Assembly (NCBI GenBank): GCA_964612465.1
Contig: CAZTDF010000004.1
Location: forward strand, 1-52,036
Direction: 5' to 3'
DNA length: 52,036 bases
Source: JAFGPJ01 sp964612465
Lineage (GTDB): Bacteria; Planctomycetota; Phycisphaerae; Sedimentisphaerales; Anaerobacaceae
This document shows, one piece after another, positions 44,480 through 52,036 of the stretch. Both the position numbers and the translations under genes were made by a program. Within the stretch, counting starts at the first letter, position 1. Each line of letters begins with the position of its first letter. Below the pieces are notes generated by a model. It did not search any database. It was not told the origin of the DNA and worked only from the letters and a program-made list of their open reading frames with translations.

Positions 44480-46102
44480 ATGAAAATGAAGTACAGTGAG
44501 CTGAAGAAATTGAAGTTCGGAGTTGTGCCTGCCAAGAGAATTCTTGTCTTTTTTGCCGTCGCTTTGATAGCCGGCTATGTTTTGGCTTCAACCGCGGAGA
44601 GTGCCAAGGGAGAAGAAGCCCGCACTAACAGGCTGGTAATTCATGCCGACAAGGGCACCGAAACAATCAGCAGGGACATTTACGGTCATTTTTCCGAGCA
44701 TCTCGGCAGATGTATCTACGAGGGCTTTTGGGTCGGCGAGGATTCATCGATTCCGAACACGCGGGGAATTCGCAACGATGTGGTCGAGGCGCTCAAAAAA
44801 ATTCAGATTCCGGTGCTGCGCTGGCCGGGTGGTTGCTTCGCCGACGAGTATCACTGGAAAGAAGGAATCGGCCCGAGGGAAAGCCGGCCTGCGATGGTCA
44901 ATACGCACTGGGGCATGGTCAAAGAGACCAATGCTTTCGGCACCCATGAATTTCTGGATTTGTGCGAACAACTCGGATGCGAGGCGTACATTGCGGGTAA
45001 CGTCGGGTCCGGGACAGTCGAAGAGATGCAGGACTGGGTCGAGTACATGACGTTCGGCGGCGACAGCGAAATGGCTAATCTTCGCCGGGCCAACGGCCGT
45101 GACAAGCCCTGGCGTGTGAAATACTTCGGTGTGGGTAACGAAAACTGGGGCTGTGGCGGCAACATGACCGCCGAATATTACGCCGATCTTTATAATCGCT
45201 TCCAGACCTATGTTCGCAGTTACTCCGGCAACCGGATTGTCAAGGTGGCATGCGGTCCCGGCAGCATAAACTATCACTGGATCACCGTCGTGTTGGAGCG
45301 GGCTCGACGGAACATGGGCGCAATCAGTCTGCATCACTATGTCCGAGGGTCTGGCAACTGGACGCGAAAGGGCAGCGCGACTAAATTCGACGATAAGGAA
45401 TGGTTTGCACTGATGAAGAACACGCTGACGATTTATCCGCTGCTGGAAAATAATATCGAGATCATGGATAAGATCGATCCTCGCGGACGTATTGACTTGT
45501 ACGTAGATGAGTGGGGCACGTGGTGGGACGCCGAGCCCGGCACCAATCCGGGCTTCCTGTACCAGCAGAACACGCTTCGCGATGCGGTTTCGTGCGGGAT
45601 TTTCCTCAACGCTTTCAATAAACACTCCAGGCGTGTCAAGATGGCAAACATTGCTCAGACCAACAATGTTTTGCAGGCGATGATTCTCACAAAGGGCGAA
45701 AAGATGATTCTTACGCCGACCTATCACGTGTTCGAGATGTACAAGGTCCATCATGATGCGACGATGCTGCCGATGGATTTGGAGTGTGCCGATTATCAGT
45801 TTGGGAATGAAAAAGTTCCGGCGATCGATGTATCAGCGTCAAAAGACAAATCCGGGAAAATCCACATAACCCTTTGCAATCTGGATCCCGTGAACCCGGC
45901 TGATGTCGCCTGCAAGCTTCCGGGAGTCGAACCGGCAAAGGTTTCCGGCCGTGTACTCACCGCCAATGATATGACCGCGCATAACACCTTTGATAAGCCG
46001 GAAGTCGTAAAGCCTGCTGTCTTTGATGGTTTCTCGCTCAGCGACGGTATGCTGACCGTGAAGCTGCCGGCAAAATCCGTGGTCGTCCTGGAAATCGAGT
46101 GA
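44480..46102 (+). CDS. GH51 alpha-L-arabinofuranosidase (second copy)
   Basis: Hydrolyses terminal arabinofuranosyl groups. The protein has 540 residues from ATG 44480; ATG 44486, two codons on, fits the AGAAAGG ribosome site better. An N-terminal hydrophobic stretch (RILVFFAVALIAGYVLAS) acts as signal peptide or anchor. The barrel includes DIYGHFSEHLGRCIYEGF, VLRWPGGCFADEYHWKEG, acid/base E221 in FGVGNENWGCGG and nucleophile E344 in YVDEWGTWW. A beta-sandwich C-terminal domain follows. Unlike the copy at 7605 it lacks inserted binding modules and is close to the compact form of the family. It may act on oligomers released by the larger enzymes. Confidence 0.93.
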   Translation: MKMKYSELKKLKFGVVPAKRILVFFAVALIAGYVLASTAESAKGEEARTNRLVIHADKGTETISRDIYGHFSEHLGRCIYEGFWVGEDSSIPNTRGIRNDVVEALKKIQIPVLRWPGGCFADEYHWKEGIGPRESRPAMVNTHWGMVKETNAFGTHEFLDLCEQLGCEAYIAGNVGSGTVEEMQDWVEYMTFGGDSEMANLRRANGRDKPWRVKYFGVGNENWGCGGNMTAEYYADLYNRFQTYVRSYSGNRIVKVACGPGSINYHWITVVLERARRNMGAISLHHYVRGSGNWTRKGSATKFDDKEWFALMKNTLTIYPLLENNIEIMDKIDPRGRIDLYVDEWGTWWDAEPGTNPGFLYQQNTLRDAVSCGIFLNAFNKHSRRVKMANIAQTNNVLQAMILTKGEKMILTPTYHVFEMYKVHHDATMLPMDLECADYQFGNEKVPAIDVSASKDKSGKIHITLCNLDPVNPADVACKLPGVEPAKVSGRVLTANDMTAHNTFDKPEVVKPAVFDGFSLSDGMLTVKLPAKSVVVLEIE

Positions 46103-46198
46103 CACGTTTGTTTTTGTGTGCGGAAAATAGCGAACCGGCCGTGAAGCCTTAGATTTAACAAAATTCATCAGTATTATATTATGAAACCGCTGATGGAC

Positions 46199-47935
46199 TC
46201 ATCGCTCATCCGGCCAGTTTTCAAAAAAGATTTCCAGGTCGTTTACATCGACTGTGCCGGACTGATCAAGGTCTGTTCCCTGACAATAACCATTGCTTAA
46301 ATCGCAGTTGTCATCCAGCCAGTGCTCCATGAAAAACGAAAAGTCGGCTATCGTGATGCCGTCCGGACAGACAAAATCGCCTGCTGCGATTTGCCAGACA
46401 AAACGCGGATAATTCGTCCCCTCACAGATACTCCAGATATCCTCAGTGCCGTTCTCCGTCTCGCCCACAAAATCCCAGCCGGCTTCGAGAAAGGTGCCGG
46501 CGGTTTGCATTTCGGCGGTACTCTTACCTGTTCCACCGTCACTCGTAACTTGATCTGACGTTTCCATGTCCCAAAAGCAGTTGGTAACTCGACTTGGAAA
46601 TCCTCTTCCCACCAATCCGCCGACAAACAGATCTCCACTGACCGTACCGGTACTGTAGCTTGCAGTGACTAAGCCTTCGTTTTCACCCACAAGGCCGCCA
46701 ACATACCAGTTATCTCCAATGACTGTACTGGTGCTGTAGCTTGCAGTAATGGAGCTATCGTATTTACTACCTACATTCCTTCCAAGAGGAGGACCTACGA
46801 GATTACCCCCGACGAGACCGCCAACTCTACCATATCCAGTAACCGTTCCGGTGCTGTAGCTATCGGTGATATTGCCGTAATTCGAGCCCACGAGGCCGCC
46901 TACATAAAAGGAGGAAGCCCCACTGACCGTACTGGTGCTGTGGCTCGACCAGATGCCGCCGAAATTCAATCCCACCAATCCTCCGACATCAGACCATTCT
47001 GCCCTAATCATGCTGTTGCTGTAGCTTGACCGGATACTGCCGTTAGAAGAATTGTATCCTGCAAGTCCACCAGTTTCTGAGCCTCCATTGATCGAGCCGG
47101 AACTGTAACATTCATCGATTTCGCTACCCAAGTTGTAACCCACGAGTCCGCCAATATAACAATCGGTTCCATTAACATCTACTGCTTCCAGGCCAAGATT
47201 GGAAATCACCGCTCCAATTTCTAATCGTCCGAACAGACCGAGGTATCTGCTGCCTTGTATCTGGAGATTGCTGATCACATAACGATTGCCGTCAAAGTGT
47301 CCAGAGAAAGACGTGCCTCCAAAAGACTCTGGATCATCAAATGTATGTTCGGATGCGATGACGGCTTTGTCGAAGATCTTTCGGTCGGGCAGGTTAGGAT
47401 CCAGGTCAATGTCAGCGGTCAGGATGAAGTGCTTGTCGTAATCTTCGGGATTCTCGCCGAGCAGCATCAGGTCTTCTGCCGTAGCGATCTGGTAGGGGTC
47501 ATTAGGCTCTCCCGTACCGCCGCCGTATTTACTGTCGGCATCATTACCAGTAACGGTTTCCCATATCCAGCCCCTCATGCCTCCCAGCATGTCATAGACC
47601 ATAGAGAAGCCCATTGAATCCAGGAAGTTGGCGGCCCGATTGCTTCGAGATCCGCTGGCGCACACCATTAAGACCAGACCATCCGTGGGCAGCTCTTCAT
47701 ATCGGGTCTGTAGCACTCCTGAATTCCACGGGTAGTTCAGTGCTCCCGGAATGTGTCCTCCGGTACCAGAGTATTCGGATGGTTCCCGGACGTCGATAAC
47801 AATCAGATCATCCGTAGAATCAATGAGCTCTCGTGCTTGTTCTGCTGTAACATCGGTATGGGCCAAAGCATAGGAACCGGATACAATCAAAGATACGCCG
47901 ACCAGCAATAGCACAGTTCTGAGATTTATCTTCAT
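46199..47935 (-). CDS. Exported rhodanese - GLUG repeat - dockerin-like fusion protein
   Basis: A 578-residue protein from ATG 47935 (AAGGAG 8 bases upstream; GTG 47938 is less likely). It has a signal peptide (NLRTVLLLVGVSLIVSGSYA). A rhodanese domain follows (about 27-125: DLIVIDVREPSEYSGTGGH, active-site loop CASGSRSNR with the cysteine). Then come six or so GLUG-type repeats (about 235-440), each with a GGLVG core and a Y/H-S-T/S-G pattern. The C-terminal 55 residues are dockerin-like with a calcium loop (DLDQSGTVDVNDLEIFF). The role could be sulfur transfer or just binding outside the cell. It diverges from the HzsA-related gene. Confidence 0.85.
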   Translation of the reverse strand: MKINLRTVLLLVGVSLIVSGSYALAHTDVTAEQARELIDSTDDLIVIDVREPSEYSGTGGHIPGALNYPWNSGVLQTRYEELPTDGLVLMVCASGSRSNRAANFLDSMGFSMVYDMLGGMRGWIWETVTGNDADSKYGGGTGEPNDPYQIATAEDLMLLGENPEDYDKHFILTADIDLDPNLPDRKIFDKAVIASEHTFDDPESFGGTSFSGHFDGNRYVISNLQIQGSRYLGLFGRLEIGAVISNLGLEAVDVNGTDCYIGGLVGYNLGSEIDECYSSGSINGGSETGGLAGYNSSNGSIRSSYSNSMIRAEWSDVGGLVGLNFGGIWSSHSTSTVSGASSFYVGGLVGSNYGNITDSYSTGTVTGYGRVGGLVGGNLVGPPLGRNVGSKYDSSITASYSTSTVIGDNWYVGGLVGENEGLVTASYSTGTVSGDLFVGGLVGRGFPSRVTNCFWDMETSDQVTSDGGTGKSTAEMQTAGTFLEAGWDFVGETENGTEDIWSICEGTNYPRFVWQIAAGDFVCPDGITIADFSFFMEHWLDDNCDLSNGYCQGTDLDQSGTVDVNDLEIFFENWPDER

Positions 47936-47964
47936 CACTATTTCTCCTTAAGAACAATCTTTCT

Positions 47965-47993
47965 ATTTTACTAATTCGGGAATCAGTAGTCAA
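47965..47993 (-). promoter_or_regulatory. Promoter of the rhodanese-GLUG gene
   Basis: On the reverse strand TTGACT (47993-47988) and TAAAAT (47970-47965) are 17 bases apart. The -10 context GTAAAATAGA is the same as at 5646-5674. Confidence 0.55.
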
Positions 47994-48140
47994 TAGTAAA
48001 CCTGTCCCTTCAATTTTGTTCAGGGTAGGTCCCACCCTGCGAATTTGTCGGCTAAAAAGACTTAAAATATGCACGTTGATTTGGTATCCTGTGTGGAAGA
48101 TAAGTCTTACGATATTGATGAACTGCTGTTGAGGTGAAAG

Positions 48141-50645
48141 ATGCCGGTTGGTATTCGAGGCGTATTTGCGATTGTTTTAGCGGTTTTTTTGCTGGGCCGG
48201 CCGGCTGCCGGCAAAGCTCAAGTCGCTGCCGAAGAAGCCACGGCTTTGACTGCGGTGATAGAAGACCTGACGAGGACCTTCGGCGACAAATATCCTAACG
48301 GCGGAGAATATCTAACGAAGCTGCGTGATATCGAACGGCGGGGAAATCAGGCTCAGTTCGAATTGCTCCGGCGCGAAGCGCTCATTGCCAACCCGCTGGT
48401 CAGCGGCCGGCCGATTCTCTTTGTCGTGCGGCAGCAGTACAAGAGCGACCATCACAATACCGCCACAATCTTCAAGACCGGAGAGATCAACACAAATAGC
48501 TTTCGCGGCGGCGGTGCACTGAAAACGATAGATTTTGCTCAAGGCGGTGAAATAATAACTTTAGTCGAAACGTCCCAGGGTCTTCTGCGCGATTCGGAAG
48601 TTCATTTTGAGGGCGGAAAAATAGTCTTTTCCATGAGGAAGAATATCAATGATGATTACCACATTTACCAGATTAATGCCGATGGCACAGGTCTAAAGCA
48701 GTTGACCTCCGCGCCGGGCGTGGCGGATTTTGATCCATTGTACCTGCCGGATGACAGCATCGTTTTCTCTTCGACGCGTGAGCCGAAATATTGTATGTGT
48801 AACCGTCACATTATGGGCAACCTTTTTCGGATGGATGCCGATGGAGCTAACATCCATCAGATTGGAAAGAGCACACTGCACGAGGGGCATGCCGCGCTTA
48901 TGCCGGACGGCCGAATACTCTACGATCGCTGGGAGTATGTGGATCGCAATTTCGGGGATGCCCAGGGGCTCTGGACGGTGAATCCGGACGGCACAAACCA
49001 GTCGGTTTACTGGGGCAACAATACTTGGTCTCCCGGGGGTGTGATCGATGCCCGGCCCATCCCGGGCACAGAGAAAGTTATGTGTATTTTCGGCTCCTGC
49101 CATGACCGCCCGTGGGGAGCGCTTGCTATTATTGATCGGCGTTTGGGCATCGACGGCAGAAAGCCGGTCGTCCGCACATGGGCTGCGGATGCCGTCAACC
49201 TTGTGACTGAAGCAGGTCCCAGGCCGGATGTCTATGGATTTGACAAATTCAAAAATGTGAATCCTAAGTATGAAGATCCTTATCCGCTGAGCGATAAGTA
49301 TTTTCTCTGTTCGCGGATGACCGGTCGGGGCGAGCAGATGGGGATTTACCTGCTCGATATTTTTGGTAACGAGATTTTGCTGCATGTCGAGCAGCCTGGT
49401 TGTTTTGATCCCATACCGATGGGCGAGAGACAAAGGCCGATGACCGTCCCATTACGCCGGGACTTCAAGAACCGCAGCGGGTATTTGTACATTCTAAACG
49501 TTTATGAGGGGACACACATGGAGGGGGTGCAGCCCGGCATCGTGAAATATCTGCGTGTGGTCGAATCGCCTGAAAAGCGTTTCTGGACACATGCACAGTG
49601 GGGCGGGCAGGGCGTGCATTGTCCGGCTCTGAACTGGCATAGTTTCGAGAACAAGCGTGTTCTCGGCACAGTGCCGGTGGCCGAAGACGGCTCTGCTTAT
49701 TTCGAAGTGCCTTCTGATAAATTCATCTTTTTCCAGCTTCTCAATGCGAATAAGATGATGGTACAGTCCATGCGAAGCGGGACAATTGTCCAGTCCGGCG
49801 AGGTGACAGGTTGTGTCGGATGCCATGAAAATCGCCGCCAGAGCCCGAAACAGTTTAGCGAAAAAATACCGATAGCTCTCAAGCGTCAGCCGAGCAAACT
49901 TAATGGTTGGAAGGGAGAAGCGCGTTTGTTCAACTACGCAAGCGAAGTGCAGCCTGTTTTCGATAAGCATTGTGTTAGCTGCCATGACTTCGGCCAGGAG
50001 GCCGAGAGTAAGCTCATTCTGGCAGGCGACCGTACTAACACTTTTAATGCTTCATATAACGAGTTGTGGCGAAAGAAGTATATCAATGCCATTGGCGCCG
50101 GGCCATCCGATATCCAGCAGCCCTATTCATGGGGTTCTCATGCGAGTAAGCTTGTCGAAGTTATTCGAGAAGGACATTATGACATAAAACTCAGTAGTGA
50201 CGAATTCGAGCGTATCGTAACCTGGATCGATCTCAATGCAACGTATTATCCTCGCTACGACTGTGCCTATCCGAATAATCTGGCGGGCCGATGTCCACTC
50301 GACGACAAACAGCTCAAACGTCTCACCGAGTTGACGGGTGTGCCTTTCACAAAGCTGGCTGCTCACAATACAAATACTGGGCCGCAAGTGAGCTTCGACC
50401 GTCCATGGCTGAGCCCTTGCTTAGCCAATTTCGAGGACACAAACCATCCCGCGTATGTCGAAGCATTGGCAATAATCGAATCCGGCAAACGAATGTTGCA
50501 GCAGCGTCCGCGGGCGGACATGCCGGGCTTCGAGGCATGCGCTGTCGATCAACAGCGTCAAAAAAATTATACAATGCGTCAACAGGCCGAAGCACGCAAT
50601 CGCAAGGCAATCCAAAATGGCCAGAAGCTTTACGACTTTGATTGA
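48141..50645 (+). CDS. HzsA-related PD40 / cytochrome c protein
   Basis: An 834-residue exported protein. Residues 1-26 form a signal peptide (GIRGVFAIVLAVFLLG). A PD40/WD40-like beta-propeller region follows (about 150-300: YHIYQINADGTGLKQL, PDDSIVFSSTREPKY, GNLFRMDADGANIHQI). Two heme c attachment motifs are CVGCH at 558-562 and CVSCH at 611-615. The arrangement resembles proteins related to the hydrazine synthase alpha subunit, which are widespread in planctomycetes that do not perform anammox; hydrazine synthesis should not be inferred. The likely role is periplasmic electron transfer or oxidation of an unknown substrate. GAGGTGAAAG is the ribosome site. Confidence 0.82.
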   Translation: MPVGIRGVFAIVLAVFLLGRPAAGKAQVAAEEATALTAVIEDLTRTFGDKYPNGGEYLTKLRDIERRGNQAQFELLRREALIANPLVSGRPILFVVRQQYKSDHHNTATIFKTGEINTNSFRGGGALKTIDFAQGGEIITLVETSQGLLRDSEVHFEGGKIVFSMRKNINDDYHIYQINADGTGLKQLTSAPGVADFDPLYLPDDSIVFSSTREPKYCMCNRHIMGNLFRMDADGANIHQIGKSTLHEGHAALMPDGRILYDRWEYVDRNFGDAQGLWTVNPDGTNQSVYWGNNTWSPGGVIDARPIPGTEKVMCIFGSCHDRPWGALAIIDRRLGIDGRKPVVRTWAADAVNLVTEAGPRPDVYGFDKFKNVNPKYEDPYPLSDKYFLCSRMTGRGEQMGIYLLDIFGNEILLHVEQPGCFDPIPMGERQRPMTVPLRRDFKNRSGYLYILNVYEGTHMEGVQPGIVKYLRVVESPEKRFWTHAQWGGQGVHCPALNWHSFENKRVLGTVPVAEDGSAYFEVPSDKFIFFQLLNANKMMVQSMRSGTIVQSGEVTGCVGCHENRRQSPKQFSEKIPIALKRQPSKLNGWKGEARLFNYASEVQPVFDKHCVSCHDFGQEAESKLILAGDRTNTFNASYNELWRKKYINAIGAGPSDIQQPYSWGSHASKLVEVIREGHYDIKLSSDEFERIVTWIDLNATYYPRYDCAYPNNLAGRCPLDDKQLKRLTELTGVPFTKLAAHNTNTGPQVSFDRPWLSPCLANFEDTNHPAYVEALAIIESGKRMLQQRPRADMPGFEACAVDQQRQKNYTMRQQAEARNRKAIQNGQKLYDFD

Positions 50646-50767
50646 TGGTAGCCGGCTCGGCAGTAACTACTATAATAGGCTTTCAAGCAACTCGATGGTC
50701 TCTGTCACAATGAGTGATAAGGTTCGTCCCTATTAAAACCCGTAAAGATAGACTTGACGTAGTATAA

Positions 50768-50789
50768 TATAGATTAGATGCTATCTATA
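50768..50789. promoter_or_regulatory. Inverted repeat overlapping a -10-like element
   Basis: TATAGAT (50768-50774) and ATCTATA (50783-50789) are inverted repeats separated by 8 bases. They overlap the end of TATAAT (50763-50768), 44 bases before the next gene, and could be an operator or the base of a small hairpin. Confidence 0.35.
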
Positions 50790-50832
50790 CTTGTACGCTT
50801 TGAGAGTGGCTGTGGATATTGAAAAGGATATC

Positions 50833-51384
50833 ATGATGAAGAAGCAATGGAAAATAGCTCTTGGGATTGTAGTCCCCATAATGCTCCTTGGTCTGGTTGT
50901 TTACTACTTTTTGTTTTTGAGCCGGAGTACTTTCGTACTTGAAATTCTTTGGGATCATGGGATACGTCAGGCACAACGCCGTCGTGTGCTACTGCTGTGC
51001 AATACAGACCATCAGGCGTTGTTGAATGCAGGCAGAGAAATCCTGAGCCAGGTTCCCAAAGATCGTCTGAATCCACGTCCTGGTGGGCCGAGAATTCTCG
51101 GCGAATTCGGTGTACCGGAAGGAGTACAGATTCCGCAAGCCATCCGGGACCTTAAATGTGGCTGTCTCATAAGTTATGACGGCTATGTGACGCTGGAGAT
51201 GCATGGGGGTATGGACCATTTTGGGGTGCGGATCTACCCGGAAGATTACAAAGAGCCAGATCGATATTTCAAATATGGTGACAGAGAACTTCTTACCGGA
51301 TTATGGTATTACGATGATGGATACGTTAATAATCCGGAATATGATAAAAGAATATCAAAACTGATAGACGAGCATAAGAAATAG
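50833..51384 (+). CDS. Membrane-anchored protein of unknown function
   Basis: A 183-residue protein from ATG 50833, with AAAAGG before it. One N-terminal helix (WKIALGIVVPIMLLGLVVYYFLF) anchors a soluble domain with no motif I recognise. The domain includes LLLCNTDHQALLNAGREIL, the GGMDHFGVRIYPEDY stretch and LLTGLWYYDDGYVNNPEYD. An upstream in-frame start at 50791 exists but would precede the ribosome site. It is monocistronic and shows no link to its neighbours. Confidence 0.65.
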   Translation: MMKKQWKIALGIVVPIMLLGLVVYYFLFLSRSTFVLEILWDHGIRQAQRRRVLLLCNTDHQALLNAGREILSQVPKDRLNPRPGGPRILGEFGVPEGVQIPQAIRDLKCGCLISYDGYVTLEMHGGMDHFGVRIYPEDYKEPDRYFKYGDRELLTGLWYYDDGYVNNPEYDKRISKLIDEHKK

Positions 51385-51720
51385 ACAGAAATTGAAAACT
51401 CGGGACAGTGGGGCTGTTGAAAAAATCCGTGTTTTTCCTTTAATCCAAATGGTGATCCGTTAAGCGGCATGATCGATTCTCCATTGTGCTCTTGTCGTTT
51501 TCAAAGATGGATAATGTTCATGTTCCCGGCAAATCCTTCTCGCTCACAATCACCCCGGCCATTCTGGTCATAAGCCACAAGGCAATATAGATGAGAAAAG
51601 AGTGCCGTCTCACGGAGATTTATTTAGAATATGCTTGATGTTCGGCAGAAATTTAGTATAATACACAACAAATTCGTTTATCGTATAATGAATGTAGAAT
51701 GGAGAATGAAGAATCCTGAC

Positions 51721-51748
51721 ATTTACGATTTTCGATTTACGATTTACG
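51721..51748 (+). repeat. Tandem heptamer
   Basis: Four head-to-tail heptamers: ATTTACG, ATTTTCG, ATTTACG, ATTTACG, followed by a T run. Confidence 0.9.
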
Positions 51749-51901
51749 ATTTTTTCTTTTCTTCCGCATAATCAGCGAAATCAGCGGTTTCCCGGTAAGG
51801 CGATTTGAAAAAACAAACCCAATTCTGGAAGGGGCGAAATGTTGTAATGTCAGCAAAAGCAATGACTTATGGTGATTATTGGGATTGGAGTTGGCGAGAA
51901 A

Positions 51902-51936
51902 ACAAAGCCAATTCAAAGCCAATCAAAGCCAATTTC
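51902..51936 (+). repeat. AAAGCCAATT-type short direct repeats
   Basis: Three copies of AAAGCCAAT separated by one or two bases (with T, TC or C spacers). The pattern resembles short intergenic repeats in planctomycete drafts. Confidence 0.7.
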
Positions 51937-52036
51937 CAGAGCACGTATCGGTGCTGGAAGAGTTGGCTCGGTTTTAATAATCTCTGGAAAGTTAATAAAA
52001 ACGGCTATATAGTATCTATTGCGGAAAACGAAAACT

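Larger units (their letters stand above)
51385..52036. other. Non-coding right end with degraded-looking short frames
   Basis: No gene of normal length. A reverse-strand frame from GTG 51613 to a stop at 51520-51518 encodes 31 residues, mostly hydrophobic (SFLIYIALWLMTRMAGVIV), with no ribosome site; it may be the tail of an old gene. The rest contains the short tandem repeats listed separately and polyadenine-rich stretches. Confidence 0.45.

Noticed and set aside
44744..45754. 336-codon reverse-strand frame
   Set aside because: It is antisense to the second GH51, which has intact catalytic residues.
48141..50645. Idea that the HzsA-like gene marks an anammox organism
   Set aside because: Related genes occur in many non-anammox planctomycetes, and no hydrazine dehydrogenase or other anammox gene is seen.
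1..52036. CRISPR arrays, tRNA genes, rRNA genes and insertion sequences
   Set aside because: No regularly spaced repeats of CRISPR type, no tRNA-like or rRNA sequence and no transposase was seen on reading both strands; a weak tRNA could be missed without a covariance search.

Overview
The window looks like a piece of a Planctomycetota genome, probably class Phycisphaerae, from a draft assembly: there is a run of exactly 100 N at 9987-10086. Several things point there together. Large secreted proteins carry LamG, GLUG, CotH and lamin-tail modules and a dockerin-like C-terminal calcium motif. There are Tat-exported Gfo/Idh/MocA and sulfatase proteins, an HzsA-related PD40/cytochrome c protein, a DUF6807 (PmoA-like) protein and a B12-dependent ribonucleotide reductase. 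A prepilin-type leader remnant is present. An HldD-type heptose epimerase suggests a diderm envelope with heptose-containing lipopolysaccharide. The taxonomic call is inference from gene content; there is no rRNA in the window, and I saw no tRNA or CRISPR.

Layout. 1-5510 (-): the first 1836 codons of a giant secreted protein (lamin-tail x2, CotH kinase-like, parallel beta-helix), cut by the window edge. 5937-7343 (+): an MBL/beta-CASP RNA nuclease. 7605-9986 (+): a secreted GH51 arabinofuranosidase running into the gap. 10087-11558 (-): a DUF362 protein, also cut by the gap. 11832-14606 (+): a clan GH-A hydrolase with an N-terminal carbohydrate-binding module. 14634-15958 (-): tatC and tatA. 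16758-22513 (+): housekeeping genes hldD, a membrane hydrolase-like protein, tyrS, two unknowns and a class II nrd gene. 23155-27563 (+): an AbfB/Fn3-like/LamG adhesin-like protein and a DUF3616 protein. 27580-28371 (-): a second DUF362 protein. 28525-33262 (+): a four-gene GldA/GldF/GldG-like ABC operon ending in DUF4340. 33367-40354 (+): a sugar-processing run (Gfo/Idh/MocA, HEAT, sugar isomerase, sulfatase, DUF6807). 40870-44370 (+): an MscK-like mechanosensitive channel. 44480-46102 (+): a second GH51. 46199-47935 (-) and 48141-50645 (+): a divergent pair, rhodanese/GLUG/dockerin-like and HzsA-related. 50833-51384 (+): a small membrane protein of unknown function. The right end is repeat-rich and non-coding.

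How it fits together. Two GH51 enzymes, a GH-A hydrolase and a protein with an arabinose-binding AbfB domain suggest use of arabinan or arabinoxylan. The sulfatase, isomerase and oxidoreductase run suggests handling of (possibly sulfated) sugars. TatA and TatC are encoded in the same window as at least two proteins with twin-arginine leaders.

The most unusual items are: a rhodanese domain fused to GLUG repeats and a dockerin-like tail; a hairpin family with a compensatory base change at two distant loci; a prepilin leader cut off after 19 codons but keeping a promoter and ribosome site; a TatC with a large extra loop; a class II reductase lacking its usual redox tail; and several short reading frames in intergenic DNA. 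I did not find a clear new multi-gene system.
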